Below, piece by piece: positions 1 to 7,559 of a DNA stretch of 10,931 bases. The stretch covers positions 1 through 10,931 of the forward strand of contig DKJQ01000201.1 of NCBI GenBank assembly GCA_002454845.1. The letters are read 5' to 3'. Position 1 is the first letter of the stretch; each line of letters begins with the position of its first letter. The notes under the pieces are model-generated. The model was not told where the DNA came from and ran no database searches. It worked only from the letters and a program-made list of their open reading frames with translations. Position numbers and translations under genes: made by a program. Source of the DNA: Ignavibacteria bacterium UBA6688. GTDB taxonomy: Bacteria; Bacteroidota; Ignavibacteria; UBA10030.

Positions 1-1
1 C

Positions 2-1168
2 TACGGCAGCGATGAAACATTGAGCATTTACGATATAGAAAATCTGACCGTCCAATGGTGCATTATCAGCGAAAGCCTGAATAAAGACGGTCATGGATTT
101 GGAGGGATCATGGGGGGCTGGGGCGCATCGCTCCATCACACCCTGTTTGCCCACCACAAGAGCCGCAGTCCACGTTTTTGCGGCGCACGGTATCAGTTTA
201 ACCTGGAGCGTGAGCTCGTGGATATGCGGTACAATGTCATATACAATGCAGGGAATTCCTATGGCGGTGAAGGCGGACGCCAGAATGTAGTCAACAATTA
301 TTATAAGAGGGGAACAAGTAATTTTTGCAATCCAACTCAGCCCAATCCCTCAACGACCGATGATGAATTTGTAACCTGTGTGTACGATTCCATAAAAAGC
401 TACTGGTATGTCGATGGTAACTATGTTTATGGAAATCCTACCCAAACAGCAGATAATTGGAATGGGGGAGTAAAACTCAACTACCCGCAGCTCAATATAC
501 GGCTCTTCAGTCCTCTGCCTTCCGCGTATCTTGGACAGCATGAAACCGCGGAGGAGGCTTTTGTAAGAGTATGCAACGACGCGGGAGCAAACAAACCCAG
601 ACGTGATTCCGTCGATATGCGCGTTGTTCAGGAAGTTATCAATAACACAGGAAAAGTTCCGCTCACCATGGCAGATATACCCGGCGATGCCTTTCCTACG
701 CTCAATTCTCTGCCTGCCCCCGCAGACGACGATCAAGACGGCATGCCCAATGACTGGGAGCTTGCTCATGGGCTCAATCCGAACAGCGCGGCAGACCGGA
801 ACACAATTGGCCAGGACGGTTATACCATGCTCGAAGTCTATCTCAACGGTCTTACGGGGGAGCTTATCACCGGAGCCCATGACAAAAGGGAATCTTACAT
901 CCCAGACCGGTTCGACCTTCGGCAGAATTATCCGAATCCCTTTAATCCGTCGACCACCATCACCTATGAGTTGCCGAGGACGGGGTGGGTGAGGGTCGGT
1001 GTCTACGATGTGCTGGGAAAAGAAATCGTGGTGTTGGTGAATACAGTTCAACCACCGGGTACGTATCAAACACGGTTTTCCAGTGAAGGTCTTGCCGGCG
1101 GCATCTATTATTGCCGTATGCTTGCGGAAGATTTTACGGCGTCCCAAAAACTCGTGCTCATCAAGTAA
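2..1168 (+). CDS. Pectate lyase-like protein with calcium-loop module and T9SS type A sorting domain (5' partial)
   Basis: Probable extracellular polysaccharide lyase (PL1-like parallel beta-helix) acting on pectate. The frame is open to the left edge, so the start is missing. A TTG at 20 is internal, because the codons before it (YGSDET) continue the alignment with the next gene. Visible residues 14-26 (IENLTVQWCIISE) and 45-58 (LHHTLFAHHKSRSP) match the paralogue's VTVQWCIISE and YHHNLYAHNWGRLP, the conserved helix strand and His/Arg segment of these lyases. Near residue 240 an acidic loop (DDDQDGMPNDWE), then DGYTMLEVYLN, forms an EF-hand/thrombospondin-3-like calcium module. The last 85 or so residues (from FDLRQNYPNPFNPST) are a T9SS sorting domain, normally removed after outer-membrane export. 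The middle (about visible residues 85-190) diverges strongly from the paralogue, so the substrate may differ. The family is clear from the paralogue. The catalytic core upstream cannot be inspected. Confidence 0.88.
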   Translation, partial: YGSDETLSIYDIENLTVQWCIISESLNKDGHGFGGIMGGWGASLHHTLFAHHKSRSPRFCGARYQFNLERELVDMRYNVIYNAGNSYGGEGGRQNVVNNYYKRGTSNFCNPTQPNPSTTDDEFVTCVYDSIKSYWYVDGNYVYGNPTQTADNWNGGVKLNYPQLNIRLFSPLPSAYLGQHETAEEAFVRVCNDAGANKPRRDSVDMRVVQEVINNTGKVPLTMADIPGDAFPTLNSLPAPADDDQDGMPNDWELAHGLNPNSAADRNTIGQDGYTMLEVYLNGLTGELITGAHDKRESYIPDRFDLRQNYPNPFNPSTTITYELPRTGWVRVGVYDVLGKEIVVLVNTVQPPGTYQTRFSSEGLAGGIYYCRMLAEDFTASQKLVLIK

Positions 1169-1240
1169 AATGCTCCACCGCATTCCCATGGACCGGTAAA
1201 TATTGGGATAGAGGTTGATCTGCAATTCACCCATGTCTCA

Positions 1241-1246
1241 GAGGTG
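1241..1246 (+). promoter_or_regulatory. Ribosome binding site supporting the GTG start at 1252
   Basis: GAGGTG lies five bases upstream of the GTG start of the second pectate lyase. It resembles the anti-Shine-Dalgarno complement and decides the start. No ATG lies between it and the hydrophobic signal segment, and the first internal Met (residue 32) would remove the signal peptide. Confidence 0.55.
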
Positions 1247-1251
1247 AAAGA

Positions 1252-2910
1252 GTGACTGCAAGAAACAGCTTGGGATCACATGCTCCCGCGCGGCGCGACC
1301 GGGGGACCATCCTCACCATTGTTCTTCTGTTGTTTGTGAACGTGATGGATGGCCAGCAATTGGCTTTTCCAACTGCAGAAGGAAGCGGGAGGTTTGCCAC
1401 TGGTGGCCGGGGGGGAACCGTGTACGAAGTAACCAATCTCAATAATAGTGGCCCCGGTTCCATCGTCGATGCGGTAAGTCAGCCAAACCGTACTGTAGTC
1501 TTCCGCATCTCGGGCACCATTGAACTTGGGAGTGTCATCCTCACGCCGAAATCCAATATCACGATAGCAGGCCAGACAGCCCCCGGTGACGGTATTTGTC
1601 TCAAGGGGCGTCTTAAAATCAGCGCTTCGAACATCCTTGTTCGATATATCCGCGTTCGCGTCGATGCCGGGGCGGCCAACTCTTCGGGTGACGCGGTTGA
1701 TATATCCAACTGCAGCAATGTTATTGTCGATCACGTCAGCGCTTCGTACGCCCGCGATGAAGGAATTTCCAGTACCGAAACGTCGGATTTTGTCACGGTG
1801 CAATGGTGCATTATCAGCGAAGGATTGACGTTTGAAAGCCACAGTTTTGGGTCTCTTATCCGGGGAGATTACGGGGATCGAAAAACCTATCACCACAATC
1901 TCTATGCACACAATTGGGGTCGATTGCCGAGGCCGGGTAATTATACATCGGTGCCGACCGACACGGCCGGCCTGTATCTCGATTTTCGAAACAACGTGAT
2001 CTATAACTGGCAGGGCAGTACTCCCGGGTACAACGATGATGTCAGCAGCGTCAGCCGTTATAACTTTATTGGAAACGCCTATGTTGCCGGGCTGCAGTCG
2101 GGCGGGAATACAATCTTCAGGGAACGGAGCATGGTTTCTGTGGGGTATTTTGAGAACAATGCAATGAACGGCATTGTGCCGGATGATCCGTGGAGTCTGG
2201 TCACGTTCCGCTCAGGGATTACGGCGGACCAAATAGCTGCGTACAAAGCACGTTCATCGCTGATACCCATGGAGCCGGTGAAGACGACCTCACCCGGACA
2301 GGCAACCATTGATGTGCTTGCGTCTGCGGGTGCCAGTATCCCAAAGCGCGACACCATCGATCGTCGCATTGTGAATGATGTGTTGAACAAAACAGGAGGG
2401 TCGATCGCATCGACCGGAGAACAGCCGGAAGGCGCCTGGCCGCCGCTGGGCTCCCTTTCCGCCCCGGCAGACGATGATCACGACGGGATGCCGAATGATT
2501 GGGAACTTTCTCACGGGCTGGACCCGAACGACCCGGCCGACCGGAACACGATCGGCGCAGATGGTTATACCATGCTCGAAGTGTATCTCAATAGTCTCAC
2601 AGGCGAAATGACGACGGGGATAACCGATCCGGAGTCTCATGTCCCAAGCCAGTTTGTCCTCTATCAGAATTATCCCAATCCTTTTAATCCATCGACCAGT
2701 ATCCGGTACGAGCTGGCGCTGGCCAGTCAGACAATGTTGAGAATTTATGATGTTTACGGGAGAGAGTTGGCGGTTCTGGTGGATGGCGTCAGGCCTGCCG
2801 GCGCGCACGTGGAACGATTTGAGGGAGTCAAGTTAACCAGCGGCATCTATTTTGCAGTCCTTCGGGCGGGTTCATTCAGTCAGAGCATCAAACTGGTGCT
2901 GCTCAAATAG
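1252..2910 (+). CDS. Secreted pectate lyase-like protein (PL1-like) with T9SS type A sorting domain
   Basis: Predicted T9SS-exported pectate lyase that would cleave polygalacturonate by beta-elimination. Start is GTG with GAGGTG five bases upstream. Residues 1-35 are a signal peptide (basic ARRDRG, then TILTIVLLLFVNVMDG). Mature residues 38-60 (AFPTAEGSGRFATGGRGG then VYEVTNL) are the typical opening of this lyase family. Residues 75-230 hold the beta-helix repeats, including VVFRISGTIEL, ITIAGQTAPGDGI, VIVDHVSASYARDE, VTVQWCIISEGL and YHHNLYAHNWGRLPRPGN, where the Asp/Glu and Arg positions are those used for Ca2+ and catalysis in PL1. Residues 406-447 form an acidic calcium-loop module (DDDHDGMPNDWE; DGYTMLEVYLN). 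Residues 468-552 are the sorting domain (YQNYPNPFNPST to IKLVLLK). It is a tandem paralogue of the preceding gene, 83 bp apart, with C-terminal modules colinear to within one codon. The enzyme family is well supported; preference for pectate versus other pectin forms is inferred. Confidence 0.92.
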   Translation: MTARNSLGSHAPARRDRGTILTIVLLLFVNVMDGQQLAFPTAEGSGRFATGGRGGTVYEVTNLNNSGPGSIVDAVSQPNRTVVFRISGTIELGSVILTPKSNITIAGQTAPGDGICLKGRLKISASNILVRYIRVRVDAGAANSSGDAVDISNCSNVIVDHVSASYARDEGISSTETSDFVTVQWCIISEGLTFESHSFGSLIRGDYGDRKTYHHNLYAHNWGRLPRPGNYTSVPTDTAGLYLDFRNNVIYNWQGSTPGYNDDVSSVSRYNFIGNAYVAGLQSGGNTIFRERSMVSVGYFENNAMNGIVPDDPWSLVTFRSGITADQIAAYKARSSLIPMEPVKTTSPGQATIDVLASAGASIPKRDTIDRRIVNDVLNKTGGSIASTGEQPEGAWPPLGSLSAPADDDHDGMPNDWELSHGLDPNDPADRNTIGADGYTMLEVYLNSLTGEMTTGITDPESHVPSQFVLYQNYPNPFNPSTSIRYELALASQTMLRIYDVYGRELAVLVDGVRPAGAHVERFEGVKLTSGIYFAVLRAGSFSQSIKLVLLK

Positions 2911-3007
2911 ATTTGACACAAAGGGACGTTGACTGTTCATGACGTTCCGCGAATCCGTTATCGCATTTTAAGAACAATACTCCCACAACTTACCTTACGA
3001 GCATTCA

Positions 3008-4423
3008 ATGAAAATACTTCTTGCGGTCATCTTGCTGGTCAGCTTGACGGGATGTGCCACAACCCAGCTCCCCTGGAACCATGGAGCGCTGAGCGTCTCC
3101 GATAACGGTCGATTCCTTCAACACGAAAATGGAAAACCGTTCTTCTGGCTAGGTGATATTGGTTGGCTGGTTGTTCAGAAACTGGATCGAGAGGAACTCA
3201 GGATGTATTTTGAGAACCGCAGGAGTAAAGGATTCAACGTGGTGCAATGTATTCTGAAGTTTGCAGATGATGTCAATGTGTATGGTGACAGCGCATTTGT
3301 GGAAAGGGACCTGGCAACATTCCTGGTCACTCCGGGGAACAATCCTGACAACCCCGAAGAGTACGATTATTGGGACCATGCGGACTATGTGGCTGAGGTC
3401 GCCGCCCAAAACGGAATATACCTGGCCATCGTGCCTGTCTGGGGGCAATACGTAAGAAGAAATCCCATCTCGCAAGAAACAGCCGTGGCGTTTGCCACCA
3501 CGCTTGCTGAACGTTTCAGAAGCAAACCCAACATCATCTGGCTCAACGGCGGCGGGATCCAGGGTGACATGAAACCGGAATTTTGGAACACCGTGGGAGC
3601 GACCATCAAGAAACTTGCTCCGGGTCAGCTGATGAGCTTTCATACGTTTGGCAGAACACAGACTTCCACATGGTTCCACAATGCTTCCTGGCTTGATTTC
3701 AATATGTTTACCTCGGGACACAGGCGATATGACCAGGATGACACTCCCAAAAAATACGGTGAAGATAACTGGAGATACGTTCTGGACGATCATTCAAAGA
3801 CACCGCTCAAACCCACCCTCGACGGAGAGCCGTCCTTCGAGGCTACTCCGCAGGGACTCCACGATGTGACGCAGCCCTATTGGACTTCTGCGGACGCCAG
3901 GAGGTACATATACTGGTCCGTGTTTGCGGGTGCGTGTGGACACTCCTATGGACATAATTCCGTCAGGCAGGTCTATAAGCAGGGTGAAAAACCCGCCAGC
4001 GGAGCAAAAACATTCTTCCACGAAGCCCTTGATGACACGGGGGCATACCACATGCAACACATCAAGAATCTCATTCTCTCCCGGCCATTCTTTGATCGCA
4101 TCAACGATCAATCCGTCGTTGCGGGGGACGAGGGAGAGAAGTATGATCGCATACTCTTAACCAGGGGAAAAGACTTTCTCATGGCGTATGCCTATACCGG
4201 ACGTGCTTTCACAATTCAAATGGGATCGATCTCGGGTTCCGAAGTCCAGGCCTGGTGGTATAATCCCAGAACCGGTGAAGCAACAAAGGTGGGATCGTTC
4301 AAAAACCGGGCTGCTTTGGCGTTCGACCCGCCCGGTGAGAAGACAAATGGAAATGATTGGGTCCTGGTTCTCGATGATGCTTCCATGAAGTTTAACACGC
4401 CGGGTGTCCCAATCGCTTACTGA
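3008..4423 (+). CDS. DUF4038 (GH140-like) glycoside hydrolase lipoprotein
   Basis: Putative membrane-anchored glycosidase. Residues 1-16 (MKILLAVILLVSLTGC) form a lipoprotein signal peptide with lipobox LTGC and acylated Cys16, which fixes the start despite a weak ribosome binding site. The body is a (beta/alpha)8-type DUF4038 domain: NGKPFFWLGDIGWLV (41-55), FNVVQCILKF (76-85), NIIWLNGGG (175-183), GRTQTSTWFHNASWLDFNMF (215-234), SGHRRYDQ (236-243), LDGEPSFE (271-278) and YIYWSVFAGACGHSYGH (300-316). The C-terminus, about 375-460, looks like the small beta domain annotated as putative collagen-binding (PF12904). GH140, which includes apiosidase on rhamnogalacturonan-II, is the nearest characterised family I know, and Glu274 or Glu278 would be the nucleophile candidate. 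Gly183 stands where I recall Asp in relatives, so activity is open to doubt. It is 35 bp upstream of another DUF4038-type gene and probably co-transcribed. The family call is firm; the substrate is inferred. Confidence 0.85.
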   Translation: MKILLAVILLVSLTGCATTQLPWNHGALSVSDNGRFLQHENGKPFFWLGDIGWLVVQKLDREELRMYFENRRSKGFNVVQCILKFADDVNVYGDSAFVERDLATFLVTPGNNPDNPEEYDYWDHADYVAEVAAQNGIYLAIVPVWGQYVRRNPISQETAVAFATTLAERFRSKPNIIWLNGGGIQGDMKPEFWNTVGATIKKLAPGQLMSFHTFGRTQTSTWFHNASWLDFNMFTSGHRRYDQDDTPKKYGEDNWRYVLDDHSKTPLKPTLDGEPSFEATPQGLHDVTQPYWTSADARRYIYWSVFAGACGHSYGHNSVRQVYKQGEKPASGAKTFFHEALDDTGAYHMQHIKNLILSRPFFDRINDQSVVAGDEGEKYDRILLTRGKDFLMAYAYTGRAFTIQMGSISGSEVQAWWYNPRTGEATKVGSFKNRAALAFDPPGEKTNGNDWVLVLDDASMKFNTPGVPIAY

Positions 4424-4458
4424 TCATCGCTGCTATTGAAATAAACTCCAGGAAGAAG

Positions 4459-6096
4459 ATGGATTGCCGGACATGCCATAGTGTGAACGCCATGAAACTG
4501 CTTGGCAGGCTCCTCGTACTGCAAGTCATCTCGACCTTTCCCTTCACGTCAACACTGGCACAATCCGCCGTCGAGCAGTGGGGGCGGTTTGAAGTGACCT
4601 TGCCGCATTCCTTCTCAGGAAACAGCTTCAAAGCCGTAGATCTGTCCGCGACATTTGTTGGGCATGATACTTCGTATGTTGTCTCCGGATTTTACGATGG
4701 AAACGACACATTCAAAATTCGATTCATGCCGCAACAATCGGGGAGATGGAACTATACGACAGCAAGCAATGTAAGCGAGCTGAATGAAAAGACCGGGTCG
4801 TTCGAGTGCGTGAAGGCAACTGGGAAGAACCACGGGATGGTGAGGGTCAGTGAGACCTATCACTTCAGGTATGATGACGGTACGCAATACTATCCGTTTG
4901 GAACCACGGCCTACGCCTGGACGCACATGAATCACGCGGTTCAGGAAACGACGCTCAAGGCCTTGACGTCCTCCGGCTTCAATAAGGTCCGCATGAGTGT
5001 TTTCCCCCATGGGTCCGTTGAGCCGGAATTGTTTCCGTTTCCCGCAAGGGAAGTGAAGAGAGATTCAAGTGGAAAAGAAAACCACGCATGGGACTTTGAA
5101 CGATTCAATCCGGCGTTTTTCAAGCAACTTGAGAAGAGAATCGACGACTTGGGCAAGATTGGCATCGAGGCGGATCTTATTCTCTTCCATCCCTACGACG
5201 AAAAACGCTGGGGATTTGATGTCCTGCCCCCGGAAGTAAACAACCGATACGTTCGATATGTGACAGCCCGGTTGTCGGCATTTCGAAATATCTGGTGGTC
5301 GATGGCGAATGAGTTCGATTACGTGAGAACGAGGTCCCGGGAAGAATGGGACTTGCTCTCAAAAACAGTCGTGGAGACAGACCCGTATGGTCACTTGTGC
5401 TCGATTCATGGGAGCACGGCTCACTATTATGAGTACTGGAAGCCGGAATTCACGCACGCAAGCATTCAGGATGAAGCACCGGTGATGGATTTTGGGCATG
5501 CGACGTTGTTGCGCAATGCGTATGCTAAACCGGTGATCTACGATGAAGTATGTTACGAAGGTGATCTTGACAGACGGTGGGGACGATTGAGCGGCGAGGA
5601 AATGTCGTATTTTGTCTGGATGGGTGTGCTTGGAGGGACCTATGTTACTCACGGGGAATCGTACAAACCTTCCAATGATGAAGCAACACTCTTCATACGG
5701 GATGGCGGCAAGTTCAGAGGCAAAAGCTGGCAACGGATCGCCTTCCTGAGGAAATTGTTGGAGGAAGGTCCCGGTCCTCTCGAAATAGCAGATGTTGGAC
5801 GCGACCACAGAACTGCCATTGCGGGGAAAGGTTATTATCTCGTCTACTTTGGCAAAAAAATGAAGGATTCATGGCTGTTCAATCTGCCGGTTAAGAGCGG
5901 CAGGTTTGCGGGAGCAAAACCGGGCACGCGCTTCAAGGTCGAAATTATCGATACCTGGGAGATGACCATCGAGACCTGTCCGGTGACGTTCGAGGTCTCC
6001 AGGCCCAACGATTATCGCCTCCATGACAAGAATTTCAACAAGGTCAGGCTTCCGTTGAAACCGTACCAGGCCTTGCGGATCACAGAAATACCATAA
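4459..6096 (+). CDS. DUF5060-DUF4038-DUF5605-type putative glycoside hydrolase, secreted
   Basis: Predicted exported beta-glycosidase of clan GH-A-like fold. Order: signal peptide (hydrophobic LLVLQVISTFPFTSTLAQS, about residues 18-36); N-terminal beta-sandwich DUF5060 (38-118, from VEQWGRFEVTL through IRFMPQQSGRWNYTT); a central barrel beginning YPFGTTAYAW (145-154) with ADLILFHPYDEKRWGF (238-253); and a C-terminal DUF5605-like beta domain (about 440-545). Candidate catalytic acids are Glu285 in WWSMANEFDY (acid/base, end of strand 4) and Glu363 in PVIYDEVCYEG (nucleophile), the spacing expected of retaining clan A enzymes. Two starts are possible: ATG 4459 has AGGA five bases upstream, while ATG 4492 (MKLLGRLL) gives a cleaner signal peptide but has no ribosome binding site. 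The stop is 11 bp before the next start, indicating one operon. No substrate is established for this architecture as far as I know; the pectinase neighbours suggest a pectin side chain. Confidence 0.83.
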   Translation: MDCRTCHSVNAMKLLGRLLVLQVISTFPFTSTLAQSAVEQWGRFEVTLPHSFSGNSFKAVDLSATFVGHDTSYVVSGFYDGNDTFKIRFMPQQSGRWNYTTASNVSELNEKTGSFECVKATGKNHGMVRVSETYHFRYDDGTQYYPFGTTAYAWTHMNHAVQETTLKALTSSGFNKVRMSVFPHGSVEPELFPFPAREVKRDSSGKENHAWDFERFNPAFFKQLEKRIDDLGKIGIEADLILFHPYDEKRWGFDVLPPEVNNRYVRYVTARLSAFRNIWWSMANEFDYVRTRSREEWDLLSKTVVETDPYGHLCSIHGSTAHYYEYWKPEFTHASIQDEAPVMDFGHATLLRNAYAKPVIYDEVCYEGDLDRRWGRLSGEEMSYFVWMGVLGGTYVTHGESYKPSNDEATLFIRDGGKFRGKSWQRIAFLRKLLEEGPGPLEIADVGRDHRTAIAGKGYYLVYFGKKMKDSWLFNLPVKSGRFAGAKPGTRFKVEIIDTWEMTIETCPVTFEVSRPNDYRLHDKNFNKVRLPLKPYQALRITEIP

Positions 6097-6100
6097 AGGA
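6095..6100 (+). promoter_or_regulatory. Ribosome binding site of the DUF1593 gene overlapping the preceding stop codon
   Basis: AAAGGA begins inside the TAA stop of the upstream gene and lies seven bases before ATG 6108. The overlap favours translational coupling of the two genes and supports a shared transcript. Confidence 0.5.
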
Positions 6101-6107
6101 AATCACG

Positions 6108-7535
6108 ATGAGGCACCCATTCACCCTGATTCTGCTGATGGCTCTCTTTCTCGCCCTTACTTCCGGTCTTTCTGCTTCAGACAAACTCCGGGTCGTTGTG
6201 TTAACCGACATCGAAAACGAACCGGATGATGCCATGTCCATGGTCCGGTTCCTCACGTACACCAACCAATGGGATGTCGAAGGTCTAATCGCGACCACCT
6301 CGGTGCACCAGAGGAACAAGACCGCTGCATGGCGAATACGGGAAATCGTTGAAGCCTACGGGAAAGTCAGAGACAACCTTGAAAAACACGAGCCGGGTTT
6401 TCCCACGGCGGAGTATCTCTTCTCTGTTATCAAAGAGGGCCGGGCAGACTATGGGATGACGGCCGTTGGGCAAGGGATGGATTCACCCGGCTCCGACCTC
6501 ATCATCAATGTCATAGACCGCAACGATCCCCGGCCCGTTTGGGTCCTCGCGTGGGGCGGCCCGAACTGTCTGGCTCAGGCACTCTGGAAGGTCCGCACGA
6601 CACGATCACCCGAAGCCGTAGAGAAATTCGTTGCGAAGCTGCGCGTGTATACGATCTCGGATCAGGATGACACGGGACCCTGGATCCGTAAAACATTTCC
6701 CAACCTTTTCTACATCGCCAGTCCCGGATTCCACTCCGGTGGCGCGTATCACCACGCAACGTGGAGCGGGATCAGCGGCGATAAATTCTGGGGCCGTTTT
6801 GGCGGTGCCGACTTCAGCATTGTGGACAATCCCTGGCTTGACGAACACATCCGCAGCAAGGGGCCGCTCGGAGCACAGCATCCCCACACGAAGTTTTTGA
6901 TGGAAGGTGACACGCCGAGTTTTCTGCATCTCATCAACAACGGGCTGGGCGATCCCGAACATCCGGATTGGGGAAATTGGGGCGGGCGGTACGAATTCTA
7001 CACTCCCCGGACCCAGAAGTGGTTCCTCGAACCGGAAACGCGACCCTTCTGGACCGATGCAGTGGATGAGGTGCTCGGTGTGGACGGAAACTGGTATACG
7101 ACTAACAAAGCGACGATTTGGCGCTGGCGCTCCGCCTCTCAAAACGATTTCGCCGCTCGCATGGACTGGAGTGTTTCACCAGAATACTCCAAGGCCAACC
7201 ATCCACCCATTCCCGTGCTCAATCACCCCGCGCAATTCGCAGCCAAGCCGGGCGAACGGGTCAATCTCAGCGCTGAAGGCACGACAGATCCCGACGGTGA
7301 TGCGTTGACCTACGAATGGTTCTATTACGGCGAACCCGGAACGTTCACTACGGCCAACGCCCGCACGGGAGCCGCGGTCAAAATTGAAGATGCCGATAAG
7401 ATCAATGCCTGGTTCACCGTACCCACCAGCCGCGTGTTCAAAAACGGGACGATGCATATCATCCTCGCGGTGACGGATCGGGGCAAACCGCCGCTTACCC
7501 GCTACCAGCGCGTAATCGTCACGGTCGATCCATAG
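6108..7535 (+). CDS. DUF1593 / Sde182-like protein with nucleoside-hydrolase fold and C-terminal Ig-like domain
   Basis: Exported protein of the DUF1593 family (cellulose-binding Sde182-type, PF07632). Residues 1-23 are a Sec signal peptide (LILLMALFLALTSGLSASD). Residues 27-345 form the nucleoside-hydrolase-like domain: VVVLTDIENEPDDAMSMVRF (30-48 or so) holds the acidic cluster Asp34, Glu36, Asp40 and Asp41, which resembles the DxDxxxDD calcium/ribose site of nucleoside hydrolases. PVWVLAWGGPNCLAQALWKV (143-162), VYTISDQDDTGPWIR (180-194) and MEGDTPSFLHLI (265-276) are further family signatures. Residues 365-475 are a C-terminal Ig/cadherin-like beta domain (SAEGTTDPDGDALTYEWFYY; HIILAVTDRGKPPLTRYQRV). 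It sits between a putative glycosidase (11 bp) and GH28 (24 bp), so a carbohydrate role fits better than nucleoside salvage. The reaction of this family is not known to me; cellulose binding is the only published hint. The family call is firm and the function open. Confidence 0.88.
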   Translation: MRHPFTLILLMALFLALTSGLSASDKLRVVVLTDIENEPDDAMSMVRFLTYTNQWDVEGLIATTSVHQRNKTAAWRIREIVEAYGKVRDNLEKHEPGFPTAEYLFSVIKEGRADYGMTAVGQGMDSPGSDLIINVIDRNDPRPVWVLAWGGPNCLAQALWKVRTTRSPEAVEKFVAKLRVYTISDQDDTGPWIRKTFPNLFYIASPGFHSGGAYHHATWSGISGDKFWGRFGGADFSIVDNPWLDEHIRSKGPLGAQHPHTKFLMEGDTPSFLHLINNGLGDPEHPDWGNWGGRYEFYTPRTQKWFLEPETRPFWTDAVDEVLGVDGNWYTTNKATIWRWRSASQNDFAARMDWSVSPEYSKANHPPIPVLNHPAQFAAKPGERVNLSAEGTTDPDGDALTYEWFYYGEPGTFTTANARTGAAVKIEDADKINAWFTVPTSRVFKNGTMHIILAVTDRGKPPLTRYQRVIVTVDP

Positions 7536-7547
7536 AATCCTTTTCCC

Positions 7548-7552
7548 GGAGA
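7548..7552 (+). promoter_or_regulatory. Ribosome binding site of the GH28 gene
   Basis: GGAGA lies seven bases upstream of ATG 7560 in the 24-bp gap after the DUF1593 stop. It supports ATG 7560, which also gives a compact signal peptide. Confidence 0.45.
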
Positions 7553-7559
7553 ATCCCTT

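Noticed and set aside
20..22. TTG at 20 as the true start of gene 1
   Set aside because: The frame is open to the window edge and the upstream codons continue the homology with gene 2. A start here would delete the signal peptide and the first half of the beta-helix.
350..1234. Long minus-strand open frame opposite gene 1 (and similar ones opposite genes 2, 4, 5, 6 and 7)
   Set aside because: The antisense frames lack recognisable motifs, and the plus-strand frames carry clear family signatures. They are shadows of codon bias.
2913..2941. TTGACA at 2913-2918 as the -35 element of a promoter for gene 3
   Set aside because: At 17 bases the -10 position reads TTCATG, a poor match, and FCB-group promoters often use a different consensus. 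One hexamer alone is not enough.
2923..2948. Stem-loop GGGACGT/ACGTTCC with a 12-base loop in the gap after the second lyase, as a terminator
   Set aside because: The stem is only seven pairs with one G-U, the loop is long and no T tract follows. The adjacent direct repeat GACGTT explains part of the match.
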